DNA of 64,000 bases, from the NCBI GenBank assembly GCA_019694395.1, contig JAIBCC010000031.1, positions 1 to 64,000 of the forward strand, in the 5' to 3' direction. The DNA comes from Pyrinomonadaceae bacterium. Lineage in GTDB: Bacteria > Acidobacteriota > Blastocatellia > Pyrinomonadales > Pyrinomonadaceae. Positions 23,509-32,949 of this stretch are shown piece by piece; positions within the stretch are counted from its first letter, which is position 1; each line of letters begins with the position of its first letter. Below the pieces are notes generated by a model. The model searched no databases. It was given only the letters and a program-made list of their open reading frames with translations, and was not told the origin of the DNA. Made by a program: the position numbers and the translations under genes.

Positions 23509-23560
23509 AACACAGATAGACTGAGATAAAATTAGTATGAAATCCGAGTCTATCTGTGTT
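23509..23560. terminator. 14-bp inverted repeat between ICDH and PNPOx-like genes
   Basis: AACACAGATAGACT and AGTCTATCTGTGTT are perfect complements separated by 24 bases. There is no T-run, so it may be a processing or stability hairpin, or part of the repeat family seen in other gaps. Confidence 0.6.
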
Positions 23561-23581
23561 AATCTTTGGATAAATTTCTTT

Positions 23582-24202
23582 ATGACCGAAAAAAGTATTT
23601 GGGAAAAATCCACATCACACGGTGAAATTTTAAAGAAGATTTGGAAACACCTCGACCTTGGTGTAATTGATCGCGACCATCCTTTTCACCAGGTTGTTTT
23701 TGCCACCGTTGCCGGTAATAAACCCGCAATTCGCACCGTTATTTTACGGCGTTTTTGGCGAAAAAATCCGCGCAGATTGGCTTTTCACGCGCATCTCGGT
23801 TCACCTAAAATTGCAGAAATTAAATCTAATCCAAATGTTTCGTGGCTTTTTTATCATCCAGCTGAAAACTTTCAAGTCCGGATTGAAGGCATCGCAACAA
23901 TTCACTCTTCTGACGAATTAGCTGACGAGCAATGGAACGCAACCGGGCTTTTTTCGCGCCGCTGCTATGTTGGCGAAGCTCCTTCACAAGCAAGCGAAAA
24001 ACCGACCTGCGGATTGCCGGAAAATTTAATTGACCGCAAACCAACCAAAGAAGAATCCGAAGCCGGACGCAAAAACTTTGTCGTTATTTCTTCGACTATT
24101 GATTCGATTGACTGTATGGAATTGGATGTTAAAGGTCATCGCCGCTCCCTTTTTGTCTGGAATGAAAAAGGTGAATTGGAAACCAAATGGTTGACACCTT
24201 AG
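23582..24202 (+). CDS. Pyridoxamine 5'-phosphate oxidase-like flavoprotein
   Basis: A 206-residue protein with a PNPOx-like split barrel: P-F-H-Q-V-V-F-A-T-V-A, R-T-V-I-L-R-R, W-L-F-Y-H-P-A-E-N-F-Q-V-R-I-E-G, W-N-A-T-G and Y-V-G-E-A-P-S-Q-A-S. It binds FMN and belongs near the pyridoxamine oxidase-like family of hypothetical flavoproteins; true PdxH residues are not all evident. The ATG at 23582 is favoured over an upstream in-frame ATG at 23537 that falls in the hairpin. Confidence 0.75.
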   Translation: MTEKSIWEKSTSHGEILKKIWKHLDLGVIDRDHPFHQVVFATVAGNKPAIRTVILRRFWRKNPRRLAFHAHLGSPKIAEIKSNPNVSWLFYHPAENFQVRIEGIATIHSSDELADEQWNATGLFSRRCYVGEAPSQASEKPTCGLPENLIDRKPTKEESEAGRKNFVVISSTIDSIDCMELDVKGHRRSLFVWNEKGELETKWLTP

Positions 24203-24296
24203 TCAAAATCTAACTTTTTATTTGCAAACCGATAAGTAAAGTTTTCATCCATACTATTAGTCAGCTGAATTTTGCTGATCGAAAAGGAGGAGAAAT

Positions 24297-24692
24297 ATGA
24301 AAACAAAAATACTCATTGGCTTACTTTTAGTTTTTAGTTTTGCGGCTTTACAATCAGTTCAAGCTCATACAGCTACACAAGTTACGCTCCAAGTTGGCAG
24401 ACAAACAAATCTTTTTAATCGTGATTTAACTATTCAATTTGTTTCTGTGCTGAATGACTCCAGATGTCCGCAAGACGTTCAATGTATTTCTGCCGGAAAT
24501 GCTAAAATCAGAATTAAAGTCCGTAAAGATTTTGGACGATGGCAAACATTTGACCTTAACTTAAACGGAAATAATTCCGTTATAAATTTTAGAAATTATC
24601 AAATTGACTTTACCAATTTAACTCCATATTTAAGGACAAATGTCAGAATTAACCGTTTTCAATATAGAGCAACTTTGAAGGTAACACGATAA
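24297..24692 (+). CDS. Small secreted protein of unknown function
   Basis: A 131-residue protein with a signal peptide (M-K-T-K-I-L-I-G-L-L-L-V-F-S-F-A-A) and a very strong ribosome site (AAGGAGGAG). The mature part is all-beta in pattern, with S-R-C-P-Q-D-V-Q-C-I-S-A-G-N-A, a two-cysteine motif I have seen in small exported Bacteroidetes/Acidobacteria proteins, followed by four hydrophobic strands. Function unknown. Confidence 0.7.
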   Translation: MKTKILIGLLLVFSFAALQSVQAHTATQVTLQVGRQTNLFNRDLTIQFVSVLNDSRCPQDVQCISAGNAKIRIKVRKDFGRWQTFDLNLNGNNSVINFRNYQIDFTNLTPYLRTNVRINRFQYRATLKVTR

Positions 24693-24713
24693 ATAATTTT
24701 TCAGTTCAATCAA

Positions 24714-24754
24714 AAAGGGCTTGCGTCTGACGTTACGTCATAGCGTAGGCTCTT
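24714..24754 (+). terminator. Long hairpin between small secreted gene and MerR gene
   Basis: AAAGGGCTTGCGTCTGACGT pairs with ACGTCATAGCGTAGGCTCTT almost throughout. It lies 22 bp after the stop of the small secreted gene and just before the TipA-like regulator. Confidence 0.65.
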
Positions 24755-24775
24755 AATTTGTGTGAGGATTTTTTT

Positions 24776-25537
24776 ATGAGAAGTTCAGGCGAAAAATTGT
24801 GGCAGACTAACGAATTTGCCAAACAAGCGGGAGTCACGGCGCGGACTTTGCATCATTACGACCGCATTGGTTTGCTCAAACCGAACCGTCGAACTGCAAA
24901 AGGTTTTCGTGTTTACGGTGAAGCAGAATTTGCCCGTTTACAGCAAATTTCAACGCTCAAATTTATCGGATTTTCGCTCATACAAATTAAGGAAATTCTG
25001 GGGAATCAGTCATTTGATTTGGCTCAAACCTTGAAAATGCAGCGCACTTTGCTCGAAGCTCAGCGTTTTCGTTTAACCCAAATAATCGAAGCAATTGCAA
25101 AAGCGCAAGAGACTTTTGACCAAAGCAAAATAGCTGATCTTGAGAGTTTTCAAAAAATTATTGAGGTGATGAATATGGAACAAAATTTTGATTGGACTAA
25201 AAAATATTATTCGGCAGAAGGGCAAAAAGCTGTTGAAGAACGCAAAAATCTGTGGTCGCCCGAATTACAGGAAAGAGTAACGCGCGATTGGAGCGATTTG
25301 GTCGCCGACATCGAAACGGCAATAAAAGAAGGCATTTCGCCAAATGATGAAAAAGCGCAAGCACTTGCAAACCGTTGGCAAAATTTAATCACTGAATTTA
25401 CCGGCGGAAATCCCGAAATTCAAAAAGGTTTGAACAAAATGTATGCTGATGAAAAGAATTGGCAAACGGAATGGAAAAAGCCTTTTTCGGATGAAGTGCA
25501 AAACTTTATTGCCGAAGCAATGAAAGCTAAACAATAA
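24776..25537 (+). CDS. MerR-family regulator with TipAS-like ligand domain
   Basis: Residues ~10-80 are a MerR winged helix (W-Q-T-N-E-F-A-K-Q-A-G-V-T-A-R-T-L-H-H-Y-D-R-I-G-L-L). A coiled coil follows, then a ~120-residue C-terminal domain (W-S-P-E-L-Q-E-R-V, A-L-A-N-R-W, W-Q-T-E-W-K-K-P-F) matching TipAS, which binds thiopeptide-like antibiotics and other drugs. GAGGA precedes the ATG at 24776. Targets are unknown. Confidence 0.85.
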   Translation: MRSSGEKLWQTNEFAKQAGVTARTLHHYDRIGLLKPNRRTAKGFRVYGEAEFARLQQISTLKFIGFSLIQIKEILGNQSFDLAQTLKMQRTLLEAQRFRLTQIIEAIAKAQETFDQSKIADLESFQKIIEVMNMEQNFDWTKKYYSAEGQKAVEERKNLWSPELQERVTRDWSDLVADIETAIKEGISPNDEKAQALANRWQNLITEFTGGNPEIQKGLNKMYADEKNWQTEWKKPFSDEVQNFIAEAMKAKQ

Positions 25538-25614
25538 AAATTGCTGTGAAAATGCACAAAATTAACAAAATGTAGAAACACTTTTCACTTTGTGTTTTTT
25601 GTGCCTTTTCGCGG

Positions 25615-26016
25615 TTATTCTTTTGATGAAATTGAACAGCTCATCAAGACTTTCCGTTCCCGCGCTCCATCAAATTCGCAGAGATAAATTCCCTGCCAGG
25701 TTCCGAGCAATAATTTGCCGTTTGAGAAAGGAACAGTCACGCTTGAACCCATCAGCGAAGATTTGATATGTGCATCGGAATTATGTTCAAAATGACGAAA
25801 ACCTTTGTAATATTGCGGGATCAACTCTCGCAGGAACAATAACATATCGTGCTTGACATCAGGATCGGCATTCTCATTTATAGTTAATCCGCAAGTCGTG
25901 TGCTGAGTGAAAAGCACACAAATCCCTTCGCCTGTTTCGGGCAAAAGATTGTTTACTTCGCGGGTGATCTCGATCATTTCTTCGCGTTGATGTGAACGGA
26001 CTTTTATTGTTTCCAT
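25615..26016 (-). CDS. yjbQ: YjbQ/UPF0047 family (secondary thiamine-phosphate synthase)
   Basis: A 133-residue member of the YjbQ family: T-Q-H-T-T-C-G-L-T-I-N-E-N-A-D-P-D-V, H-N-S-D-A-H-I-K-S-S-L-M-G, and L-G-T-W-Q-G-I-Y-L-C-E-F-D-G. The conserved His and Glu may form a metal site. The family has weak thiamine-phosphate synthase activity, and its real role is unsettled. Confidence 0.85.
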   Translation of the reverse strand: METIKVRSHQREEMIEITREVNNLLPETGEGICVLFTQHTTCGLTINENADPDVKHDMLLFLRELIPQYYKGFRHFEHNSDAHIKSSLMGSSVTVPFSNGKLLLGTWQGIYLCEFDGARERKVLMSCSISSKE

Positions 26017-26073
26017 AGCAAAATTTTACCGTAAAATTGACCAAAGTCATTATCTTAAGCTACAAAATAAATT

Positions 26074-26589
26074 GTGAAATTTAATTTATTAAACCGCAAG
26101 ATCCACTATTGGCTATCTATTGGCGTGGCAATTCCGGCTCTAATTGTAATTTGCAGCGGACTTCTTTTACAGGTAAAAAAACAATTCACATGGGTTCAGC
26201 CTTCCGAGCAAAAAGGAAAAAGCAAGACTGCAAAACTTTCTATGCCTCAGATTCTGGAGATTTCTAAAACTATTCCCGAAGCCGAAATCAAGGACTGGGA
26301 CGACATTAATCGGCTTGATGTTCGCCCTTCACGCGGAATGCTCAAAGTCTTCGCCAAAAACCATTGGGAAATCCAGATTGATGCTGAAACAGGAGAAATT
26401 TTGCAGACTGCCTATCGCCGTTCAGACATTATCGAATCAATTCACGATGGCTCTTTTTTTCACGATTACGTTAAATTATGGATATTTTTGCCATCGGGAA
26501 TTATTTTGCTGATTTTGTGGCTGACAGGAATATATCTTTTTATCTTGCCGATTTGGGTGAAGAGAAAAAGAAAGATTGCCCGTGAATAA
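26074..26589 (+). CDS. PepSY-associated transmembrane protein
   Basis: A 171-residue protein with a GTG start. Two membrane helices (I-G-V-A-I-P-A-L-I-V-I-C-S-G-L-L-L at ~17-33, and I-I-L-L-I-L-W-L-T-G-I-Y-L-F-I-L at ~145-162) enclose a PepSY-like region (R-P-S-R-G-M-L-K-V-F, I-D-A-E-T-G-E-I). It resembles a small PepSY-TM protein, often iron- or siderophore-related. No transport gene adjoins it. Confidence 0.75.
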   Translation: MKFNLLNRKIHYWLSIGVAIPALIVICSGLLLQVKKQFTWVQPSEQKGKSKTAKLSMPQILEISKTIPEAEIKDWDDINRLDVRPSRGMLKVFAKNHWEIQIDAETGEILQTAYRRSDIIESIHDGSFFHDYVKLWIFLPSGIILLILWLTGIYLFILPIWVKRKRKIARE

Positions 26590-26646
26590 CACGAATTAAC
26601 ACAAATCTATTAATTGTAAAATTCGGCTATTTGCAGGCAATTTTCC

Positions 26647-28656
26647 CTATTTTCGCTTATATTTATCAAACCACAGCCGCAAATATGAAATTTGCGACAA
26701 ACGATTTGAAGGATGACGCAATCCGGCAGCGTTGTAACCGTGATATTCATCCGCCAAGCGAACCATTGCGGTCGGAACTTTCAACAGTTTCAAAGCCCGA
26801 AAATATTGTTCAGGCTGTTCAAGCGGAACTCTCAAATCAATATCGCCAGCCAAAACCATTGTCGGAGTTTTAACGTTGCCAACGTAGGTTAGCGGCGAGC
26901 GTTGAATATGTTCCGAAGGGTCTTCCCACGGCAGTTTTTTGAAATTGTAATACCAATCCGCACCATCAGTCGTGCCGACAAACGAATACCAATTGATGAC
27001 GGGTTTTTGCGTCACTGCCGCGGCAAAACGGTTGGTGTGTCCGACAATCCAGGAAGTCAAAACGCCACCGCCTGAACCACCTGTCACGAACAGATTTTTC
27101 TCATCAATGTAGCCGCGTTTTATGACTGCATCCACGCCGTTCATTAAATCGTCATAATCCTGTCCCGGATAATTATTGTTGATGGCATTGCCGAATGCTT
27201 TGCCGTAACCTGTTGAACCGCGTGGATTTGTGTAAAGAACGACATAACCTTCGGCGGCGTGATTTTGAAATTCAAAGTTAAATCCGACTCCATACATTGA
27301 ATGCGGTCCGCCGTGAATATAGAGCATTAACGGATATTTTTTATTCGGGTCAAAATCGGGCGGTTTGACGATCCAACCCTGCACTTTCATTCCGCCAACC
27401 GAGTCATACCAAATTTCTTCCTGTTCGCCCAATTTTCGCCCTTCAAGCAAATCGCCGTTGACATCGGTAATCTTTTTCGGAACGGGATTTTTGAGATTGA
27501 AAACAACCACATCACCCGGCTCTTTGGCATCGGATAAAACGCCTGTCACTGTTCCATTGGAACTCATATTTGACGGCAAAAGCTGATGATTTCCCGTCGT
27601 GATTTGTTTTGGTGCGCCGCCGGAAATACTTGAAAAACAAAGATTATTTGTGCCTTTATCTTCGGTTGCAAAATAGATTCCGCTGTTGTCTTCCGCCCAC
27701 ATCAACCCGAACGGTGTGCGGTCAAATGTTTCGGTCAAAACCTTTTTATTGCTACCGTCTGCATCCATTAAATAAAGCTTTGAAACATTGTAAGTGTCGT
27801 TGTTTCTGTCCGAGCCAAGATAAGCGATATATTTTCCGTTCGGTGAAACTGTCGGCTGATTATCTTGTCCGTCACGGTCGGTTAATTGTTTGATTTGATT
27901 GGTTTTGAGATTAACTGAATAAATTTCCTGACCAAAACGAATGTATTCGGCATCGGGTTTTCGCACGCCGCTGAACACAATTGATTGGGAATCGGGCATC
28001 CATTCGGGCGCGTTGTGATTGTAATCGCCGTCGGTCAATTGTCGCGGAACTCCACCCGCATCGGAAATGACAAAAATATGCGTAAAACCTTCAGGTGTGT
28101 AACCTGCGCCGTCCGAGCGATAATTCAAACGGTCAATCACACGCGGCGGCTCGATCCATTTTGCACCTTCGGGACGCGGTATGTTGACTCTGAGCGCGGG
28201 TCTAGCTGGGACAAGCATATTAAACGCGATATGTTTTCCATCGGGCGACCACGCAATATTTGAAGGCGAACGGTCAAGCCGCGTCAACTGAGTTCCTTCG
28301 TCAACCGTGTCCATCCATTTGACAAAAATTTGCGCCCCCTGCGGTTGTCCGGGTGCGATGTAGGCGATGCGCTTGCCATCGGGCGACCAAACAGGCGAAC
28401 CGCCTTTCAACAAAAAACGATTGCGCGAACCGTCCGAATTCATAATCCAGATTTCGTTTTCAAAACGGTCATTGATCTTATCTGTCCAACGCCGTGTGTA
28501 AACGATCTGCGAACCATCGGGCGAAATTTGCGGATTGACAACGTATTCCCAATCCAAAAATAAATCCAGCGTTAATTTTTTGGAATCTTGCCCGAAAGCA
28601 TTGGCAAATAAAACAAATGTAATTACAAAAGCCGTCAAAAGTTTTGTCAGTTTCAT
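26647..28656 (-). CDS. Secreted S9 family (dipeptidyl/prolyl oligo-) peptidase
   Basis: A 669-residue protein with signal peptide (residues 1-22). Residues ~30-410 form a TolB/WD-like beta-propeller with repeats such as S-P-D-G-S-Q-I and S-P-D-G-K-R-I. The C-terminal alpha/beta hydrolase has the nucleophile S528 in G-G-S-G-G-G, Asp in G-D-I-D-L-R-V-P and His in D-E-Y-H-G-Y. The start follows the ATG at 28656. It would cut short peptides outside the cytosol. The large sortilin-like gene lies upstream on the same strand. Confidence 0.9.
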   Translation of the reverse strand: MKLTKLLTAFVITFVLFANAFGQDSKKLTLDLFLDWEYVVNPQISPDGSQIVYTRRWTDKINDRFENEIWIMNSDGSRNRFLLKGGSPVWSPDGKRIAYIAPGQPQGAQIFVKWMDTVDEGTQLTRLDRSPSNIAWSPDGKHIAFNMLVPARPALRVNIPRPEGAKWIEPPRVIDRLNYRSDGAGYTPEGFTHIFVISDAGGVPRQLTDGDYNHNAPEWMPDSQSIVFSGVRKPDAEYIRFGQEIYSVNLKTNQIKQLTDRDGQDNQPTVSPNGKYIAYLGSDRNNDTYNVSKLYLMDADGSNKKVLTETFDRTPFGLMWAEDNSGIYFATEDKGTNNLCFSSISGGAPKQITTGNHQLLPSNMSSNGTVTGVLSDAKEPGDVVVFNLKNPVPKKITDVNGDLLEGRKLGEQEEIWYDSVGGMKVQGWIVKPPDFDPNKKYPLMLYIHGGPHSMYGVGFNFEFQNHAAEGYVVLYTNPRGSTGYGKAFGNAINNNYPGQDYDDLMNGVDAVIKRGYIDEKNLFVTGGSGGGVLTSWIVGHTNRFAAAVTQKPVINWYSFVGTTDGADWYYNFKKLPWEDPSEHIQRSPLTYVGNVKTPTMVLAGDIDLRVPLEQPEQYFRALKLLKVPTAMVRLADEYHGYNAAGLRHPSNRLSQISYLRLWFDKYKRK

Positions 28657-28673
28657 AGTCTCTCCAAATGGAT

Positions 28674-28747
28674 TTGCCCGCGAAATACGCTAAAAGACGC
28701 GAAAAAGAAAACCATTTTTTCGTGTGTTTCGCGTGTTTCGCGGGCAA
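28674..28747. terminator. 12-bp inverted repeat between sortilin-like and S9 genes
   Basis: TTGCCCGCGAAA and TTTCGCGGGCAA are complementary, 50 bases apart, with inner GACGC/GCGTG-like repeats. It sits in the 95-bp gap of two same-strand genes. Confidence 0.6.
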
Positions 28748-28751
28748 CAAA

Positions 28752-31700
28752 TTATTTATTCCTCGTCACAATCGCAGGCAATTGTTTTTCCGAAAACATT
28801 TTATTAAACGCTGTGATGTCTTCCGCTTTGACTTTCGCCAAAATTGCCAGTTGTGCGTCAATCCTTCCAACCAAATCGTCGTAAACAATGTATGCCTGAT
28901 TGGTTGGCGGAAAATCTGCACTGTCAACCGAAGAGCCTAAAGCCGCGAGTTTATTATTCAACTTGATCGGGAAATTCAGAGCATCCTGCGAAGATTTGAT
29001 TTTGGTTTGAATCAATTCTTCTTCGACAGCCGTAACTTTTTTAATGATGTCGGCAGCTTTGTCTTTCAAATCCTTTTGGTCGGGTTTGAGCCGAGCCGAC
29101 AAAGTTTCAAGCTGAGTGCGAATATCGCGGATTTCCAAAATCGCTTCGTGCGTTTCGGACAATTTCGCTCTTGTTTTCGAGAGAAAATCGAATTGTTTTT
29201 GAAACTCGGCTTGGGTCGTGGAAAGACGCGGATCGGCTTTAATTGTAAAAGGCTCAGTCGCAACAACTTTACCGTCAACCGAAAAACGAACCTGATAATT
29301 TCCGGGAACAACTTTCGGACCGTTCAAACTGCCGCCCCACATGATCAATCCGGGCAATCCGGTCGCGTTTGGCAAACGGAAATTCCAAATAAAACGATTT
29401 AATCCGATTTCCATCGGAACGGGTGCTTGTCCGGGTGCTGGCGGCGGAGTCGGTGCGCCTTCACGCGGAACATTTGAGCTGAATTTACGAACGGATGCCC
29501 CTTTTTCATCGAGAAATTCAATCGAAATATCCTGTTTCGGTTTTTCTTTCAAATAGTAATTGATAACCGCTCCGCTCGGAGGATTTGCCCCGATTGGAGC
29601 ACCTGCGGGAAGTTGGAAAAATCCGCCCCCGCCTGCGGTTCGATAAGCGTCTTCGGGTTTGAAAAGAAATGCGTTCGCCTTTTCTGCATCGGCAATTTGA
29701 TACAAAATCGGCAGGTTGTCCAAAACGTAAAAAGAACGACCTTGCGTTGCCACGACCAAATCTTTTTCGCGTTTTTGAATAGTTAGATCGGTAATTGGCG
29801 TAACAGGCAAATTCAACCGAAGCGATTGCCAGCTTTCGCCGTCATTGCTTGAATAATACATTCCCGTTTCCGTTCCGGCGTAGAGCATCCCTTTGCGGTT
29901 CGGGTCTTCACGGACGACTCGCGTAAAAGCATCATCGGCAATTCCCGTCACGATTTTCTTCCACGTTTTGCCGTAATCGCTGGTTTTGTAAATGTAAGGT
30001 TTGTAATTATCTGATTTGTAGCCCGTGGCGGCAAAATAGGCTGTCGCAGGATCATTCGGCGAAGCCTCAATCGAATTGATCTGCAACCATTCGGGCATAT
30101 CTTTTGGCGTGACATTTTCCCAGGTTTTGCCGTTGTCGCGGGTGACTTGAACGAGTCCGTCGTCGCTTCCAGTCCAAATTACTCCTTGAGTTATCGGCGA
30201 CTCGGCAACGGTGAAAATTGTATCGTAATACTCAACGCTGGTGCTGTCGTGACTGATATTTCCGCCCGAAGGACCTTGTTTAGATTTGTCATTACGGGTT
30301 AAATCCGGGGAAATTGCTTCCCAAGACTGTCCTTCGTCAAAGGAACGGAAAAGAACCTGTGCGGCGGCGTAAAGTGCATATTTACCATTGGTTTTATGCG
30401 GCGAAAAAAGAATCGGGAAATTCCATTGGAAACGGTATTTTGTGCCTTCTGCACCTGAACCCATCGGATTATCGGGATAGGCGTTGACATCGCGCAATTG
30501 TTTTGTTTTATGGTCATACCGCGTCAAAAGTCCGCCGTAGCTTCCGGCAAAAATAATGTCGGAATTTTCGGGATGCGGAGCAATCCAACCCGATTCACCG
30601 CCGCCAACGTCATACCAATGACTTTCGTTAATAATACCATCCGCCGTCCGCGAGGGGATTTTGACGGTAGAATTATCCTGCTGTGCGCCGTAAATATTAT
30701 ATGGAAAATCGTTGTCGGTTATTACCCGATAAAATTGGGCGGTTGCCTGATCTTGTTCAGTCCAATTTTGTCCGCCGTCAGTCGAAACATTTGCGCCGCC
30801 GTCATTTCCTTCGATCATCCGTTTATTGTCGTTCGGAGCAATCCATAAATCGTGATTGTCGCTGTGCGGTGTTCCAACTGAACTTAAAGTTCTTCCACCG
30901 TCAATTGATTTGAAAAATCCGACGTTCAGAACATAAACCGTATCAAGTTGTTGCGGGTCGGCATAAACGCGGAAATAATACCAAGGACGCTGAGTAACTT
31001 GCGGATTATTGCTGACCATTTGCCAAGTCTCACCTGCATCATCAGAACGATAAAGTCCGCTTTGTCTGGATTCGACCATCGCCCACAAACGATTGCCGTC
31101 AACAGGTGAAACAGTGATTCCTATTTTGCCTAAAAGCCCTGTCGGAAAGCCTCGATTTTTACTGATCTCTTTCCAGGTATCACCGCCGTCTTCAGATTTG
31201 AACAAACCGCTTCCCGGACCGCCCGAATCAAATCCGTAAGGCGTGCGTCGGAATTGCCAGAAACTTGCATAAATTACATTCGGATTGTTTGGGTCGAGAA
31301 TAATATCATTTGCGCCCGTATCTTTATCTCGGAAAAGAATTTTTTTCCACGTTTTTCCACCGTCAGTGGTGCGAAAAACGCCGCGTTCTTCATTACTCGC
31401 CCAAATATGTCCGATTGCCGCAACATAAGCAATATCAGGATTTTTCGGGTGAACACGGATACGTCCGATTTGGCGTGTGTCGCCTAAACCAATGAATTTC
31501 CAAGTCTTTCCGCCGTCAACGGTTTTATAAACTCCGTCACCGTGCGAAACATTTCCGCGCAGAGTTTCTTCGCCCATTCCGACATAAACTATATTCGGAT
31601 CGGATTGCGAAACGTCTATTGCACCAACCGAACCTGTTTTGACGAAATCATCAGTCACAGGAGACCAATTATTTCCGCCGTCAGTAGTTTTGAAAACTCC

Positions 31701-31913
31701 GCCGCCGACCGAGCCGAAATAATAAACATTTGGTTGTGCCGCACTTCCCGCAACTGCGCCGACGCGCCCACCGCGAAATGGTCCGATTTGACGATACTGC
31801 AAATTTTTTAACGGATTAGTTTGGGGAAAAGCGGAAATAGAAGAAATTAAAAGAAGTATTAAAGACAGAAAGACAAATGCCTTCCGCTTTAAAGCAAAAC
31901 GGGCTTTGAACAT
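28752..31913 (-). CDS. Secreted sortilin/VPS10-like BNR-repeat protein (1053 aa)
   Basis: After a signal peptide (residues 1-~30) the protein opens with L-Q-Y-R-Q-I-G-P-F-R-G-G-R and holds many BNR-type units of the form T-D-G-G-x-x-W (T-T-D-G-G-N-N-W, T-V-D-G-G-K-T-W, S-E-D-G-G-D-T-W). This is the multi-blade propeller of the sortilin/BNR or exo-sialidase-like family common in Acidobacteria. The last ~350 residues hold proline-rich and coiled-coil stretches. It is exported, but no enzyme activity is assured; the sialidase name is only a fold label. Confidence 0.85.
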   Translation of the reverse strand: MFKARFALKRKAFVFLSLILLLISSISAFPQTNPLKNLQYRQIGPFRGGRVGAVAGSAAQPNVYYFGSVGGGVFKTTDGGNNWSPVTDDFVKTGSVGAIDVSQSDPNIVYVGMGEETLRGNVSHGDGVYKTVDGGKTWKFIGLGDTRQIGRIRVHPKNPDIAYVAAIGHIWASNEERGVFRTTDGGKTWKKILFRDKDTGANDIILDPNNPNVIYASFWQFRRTPYGFDSGGPGSGLFKSEDGGDTWKEISKNRGFPTGLLGKIGITVSPVDGNRLWAMVESRQSGLYRSDDAGETWQMVSNNPQVTQRPWYYFRVYADPQQLDTVYVLNVGFFKSIDGGRTLSSVGTPHSDNHDLWIAPNDNKRMIEGNDGGANVSTDGGQNWTEQDQATAQFYRVITDNDFPYNIYGAQQDNSTVKIPSRTADGIINESHWYDVGGGESGWIAPHPENSDIIFAGSYGGLLTRYDHKTKQLRDVNAYPDNPMGSGAEGTKYRFQWNFPILFSPHKTNGKYALYAAAQVLFRSFDEGQSWEAISPDLTRNDKSKQGPSGGNISHDSTSVEYYDTIFTVAESPITQGVIWTGSDDGLVQVTRDNGKTWENVTPKDMPEWLQINSIEASPNDPATAYFAATGYKSDNYKPYIYKTSDYGKTWKKIVTGIADDAFTRVVREDPNRKGMLYAGTETGMYYSSNDGESWQSLRLNLPVTPITDLTIQKREKDLVVATQGRSFYVLDNLPILYQIADAEKANAFLFKPEDAYRTAGGGGFFQLPAGAPIGANPPSGAVINYYLKEKPKQDISIEFLDEKGASVRKFSSNVPREGAPTPPPAPGQAPVPMEIGLNRFIWNFRLPNATGLPGLIMWGGSLNGPKVVPGNYQVRFSVDGKVVATEPFTIKADPRLSTTQAEFQKQFDFLSKTRAKLSETHEAILEIRDIRTQLETLSARLKPDQKDLKDKAADIIKKVTAVEEELIQTKIKSSQDALNFPIKLNNKLAALGSSVDSADFPPTNQAYIVYDDLVGRIDAQLAILAKVKAEDITAFNKMFSEKQLPAIVTRNK

Positions 31914-32045
31914 ATAAAACTTTCCTTTTGATAAAGATTTAGACTGCTTGCTAATTACGAATCAGTTTAAGTAATAGTTTCGGAAAGTTCAATGCGAGTA
32001 ATTTGAAGTATCCAATTTTGTCTTTATTGGCAAACTATTCCCAGC

Positions 32046-32521
32046 TTAATCAGTTCTTCCACCAAATAAAGGCTGATTAGTGATTGAGATTTTGAAGCCG
32101 TAACCGAGCAGAAAAATTATCGTTAAAAAACTAAGAATCATCGTTTTGGCATACCAAGCCGATAGATCGGTAGTCATCATCGCGGTATTCAGTGTGTAAA
32201 CAAAATTAGCCGTAAACATTGTCAGCAAACCGAAGCGTGAGACAAGCAATACCTAAACTGCATGGTTATTAAGAAAAATGGTAGATGAATGAGAAAAATA
32301 TCTCCCTGCATAAAAATGATTCTGCAATCTCAAACGAATCCAACAATCTTTTAATTTCCTGACGCAATTCCGCATCGGCACCGCAGGATTTTTTCAAGAT
32401 TTTTTTTACGTTCTTTTCCTGTCGACGCAGATGCCGCTTCAAAGGTTTTATTCATCTTTCCCCAACGCTTTGACTCTTGGTTAAAAGGTTTGGTAACTTG
32501 GGTTTCGTTTGATTCACTCAT
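32046..32521 (-). pseudogene. Remnant of a Ser/Thr protein kinase lacking its kinase domain
   Basis: From the ATG at 32521 the minus strand reads an N-terminus; with a frameshift in an 8-base A/T run at 32400-32407 it continues as C-G-A-D-A-E-L-R-Q-E-I-K-R-L-L-D-S-F, the segment that precedes the kinase domain in Acidobacteria Ser/Thr kinases. After stops near 32262 the same strand gives a C-terminal membrane tail (F-L-L-G-Y-G-F-K-I-S-I-T-N-Q-P-L-F-G). The ~800-residue middle is gone. Identification is from remembered family ends. Confidence 0.65.
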
Positions 32522-32588
32522 CCGAATAAAGCCAAAATGTTTTCGAGTTCAAGTTTTTTTCGGGTTGAATTAATAGCCATTCACTTTA

Positions 32589-32933
32589 TTAACTTTCGCT
32601 CGAAAAACTCAGCGATTTAACAATATAGGTGCGTCCTGTATTTTCAATCAGCATCGCCACAGTTACATCATTTTTTGCGTCCTCGTAGATACATTCAAAA
32701 TCGCCTTCTTCGCGTTTGGAGCAGCCTTTGAATTTCATCACACGCGGACGCACGCTGAACAGTTTTTCAACCGCACTTTTAACCGCAGCGCTTTTGGCTT
32801 TTGTTCTACTTTTCGTCCGCCAAGCATTGTAAAGCGTCTGCGCGGCGGCATCAGGCATTCTGAAAATTTGGGCGTTTGCTGTTCCGATCAAAGAGAAAAG
32901 CAAGATGGCGATGGATAAGTTTTTTAGTTCCAT
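32589..32933 (-). CDS. Small secreted protein of unknown function
   Basis: A 114-residue protein with a signal peptide (M-E-L-K-N-L-S-I-A-I-L-L-F-S-L-I-G-T-A-N-A). The mature part is basic (K-S-R-T-K-A-K-S) then carries two cysteines (C-S-K-R-E-E-G-D-F-E-C-I) and a beta-rich end. No family is recognised. It lies 16 bp from the next gene upstream, probably cotranscribed. Confidence 0.6.
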   Translation of the reverse strand: MELKNLSIAILLFSLIGTANAQIFRMPDAAAQTLYNAWRTKSRTKAKSAAVKSAVEKLFSVRPRVMKFKGCSKREEGDFECIYEDAKNDVTVAMLIENTGRTYIVKSLSFSSES

Positions 32934-32949
32934 AAATTTTTACCTTCAA

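Noticed and set aside
32046..32249. Independent 67-residue membrane protein
   Set aside because: A stop precedes the frame directly, and the sequence fits the membrane tail of a kinase whose N-terminal remnant lies just upstream in the same direction.
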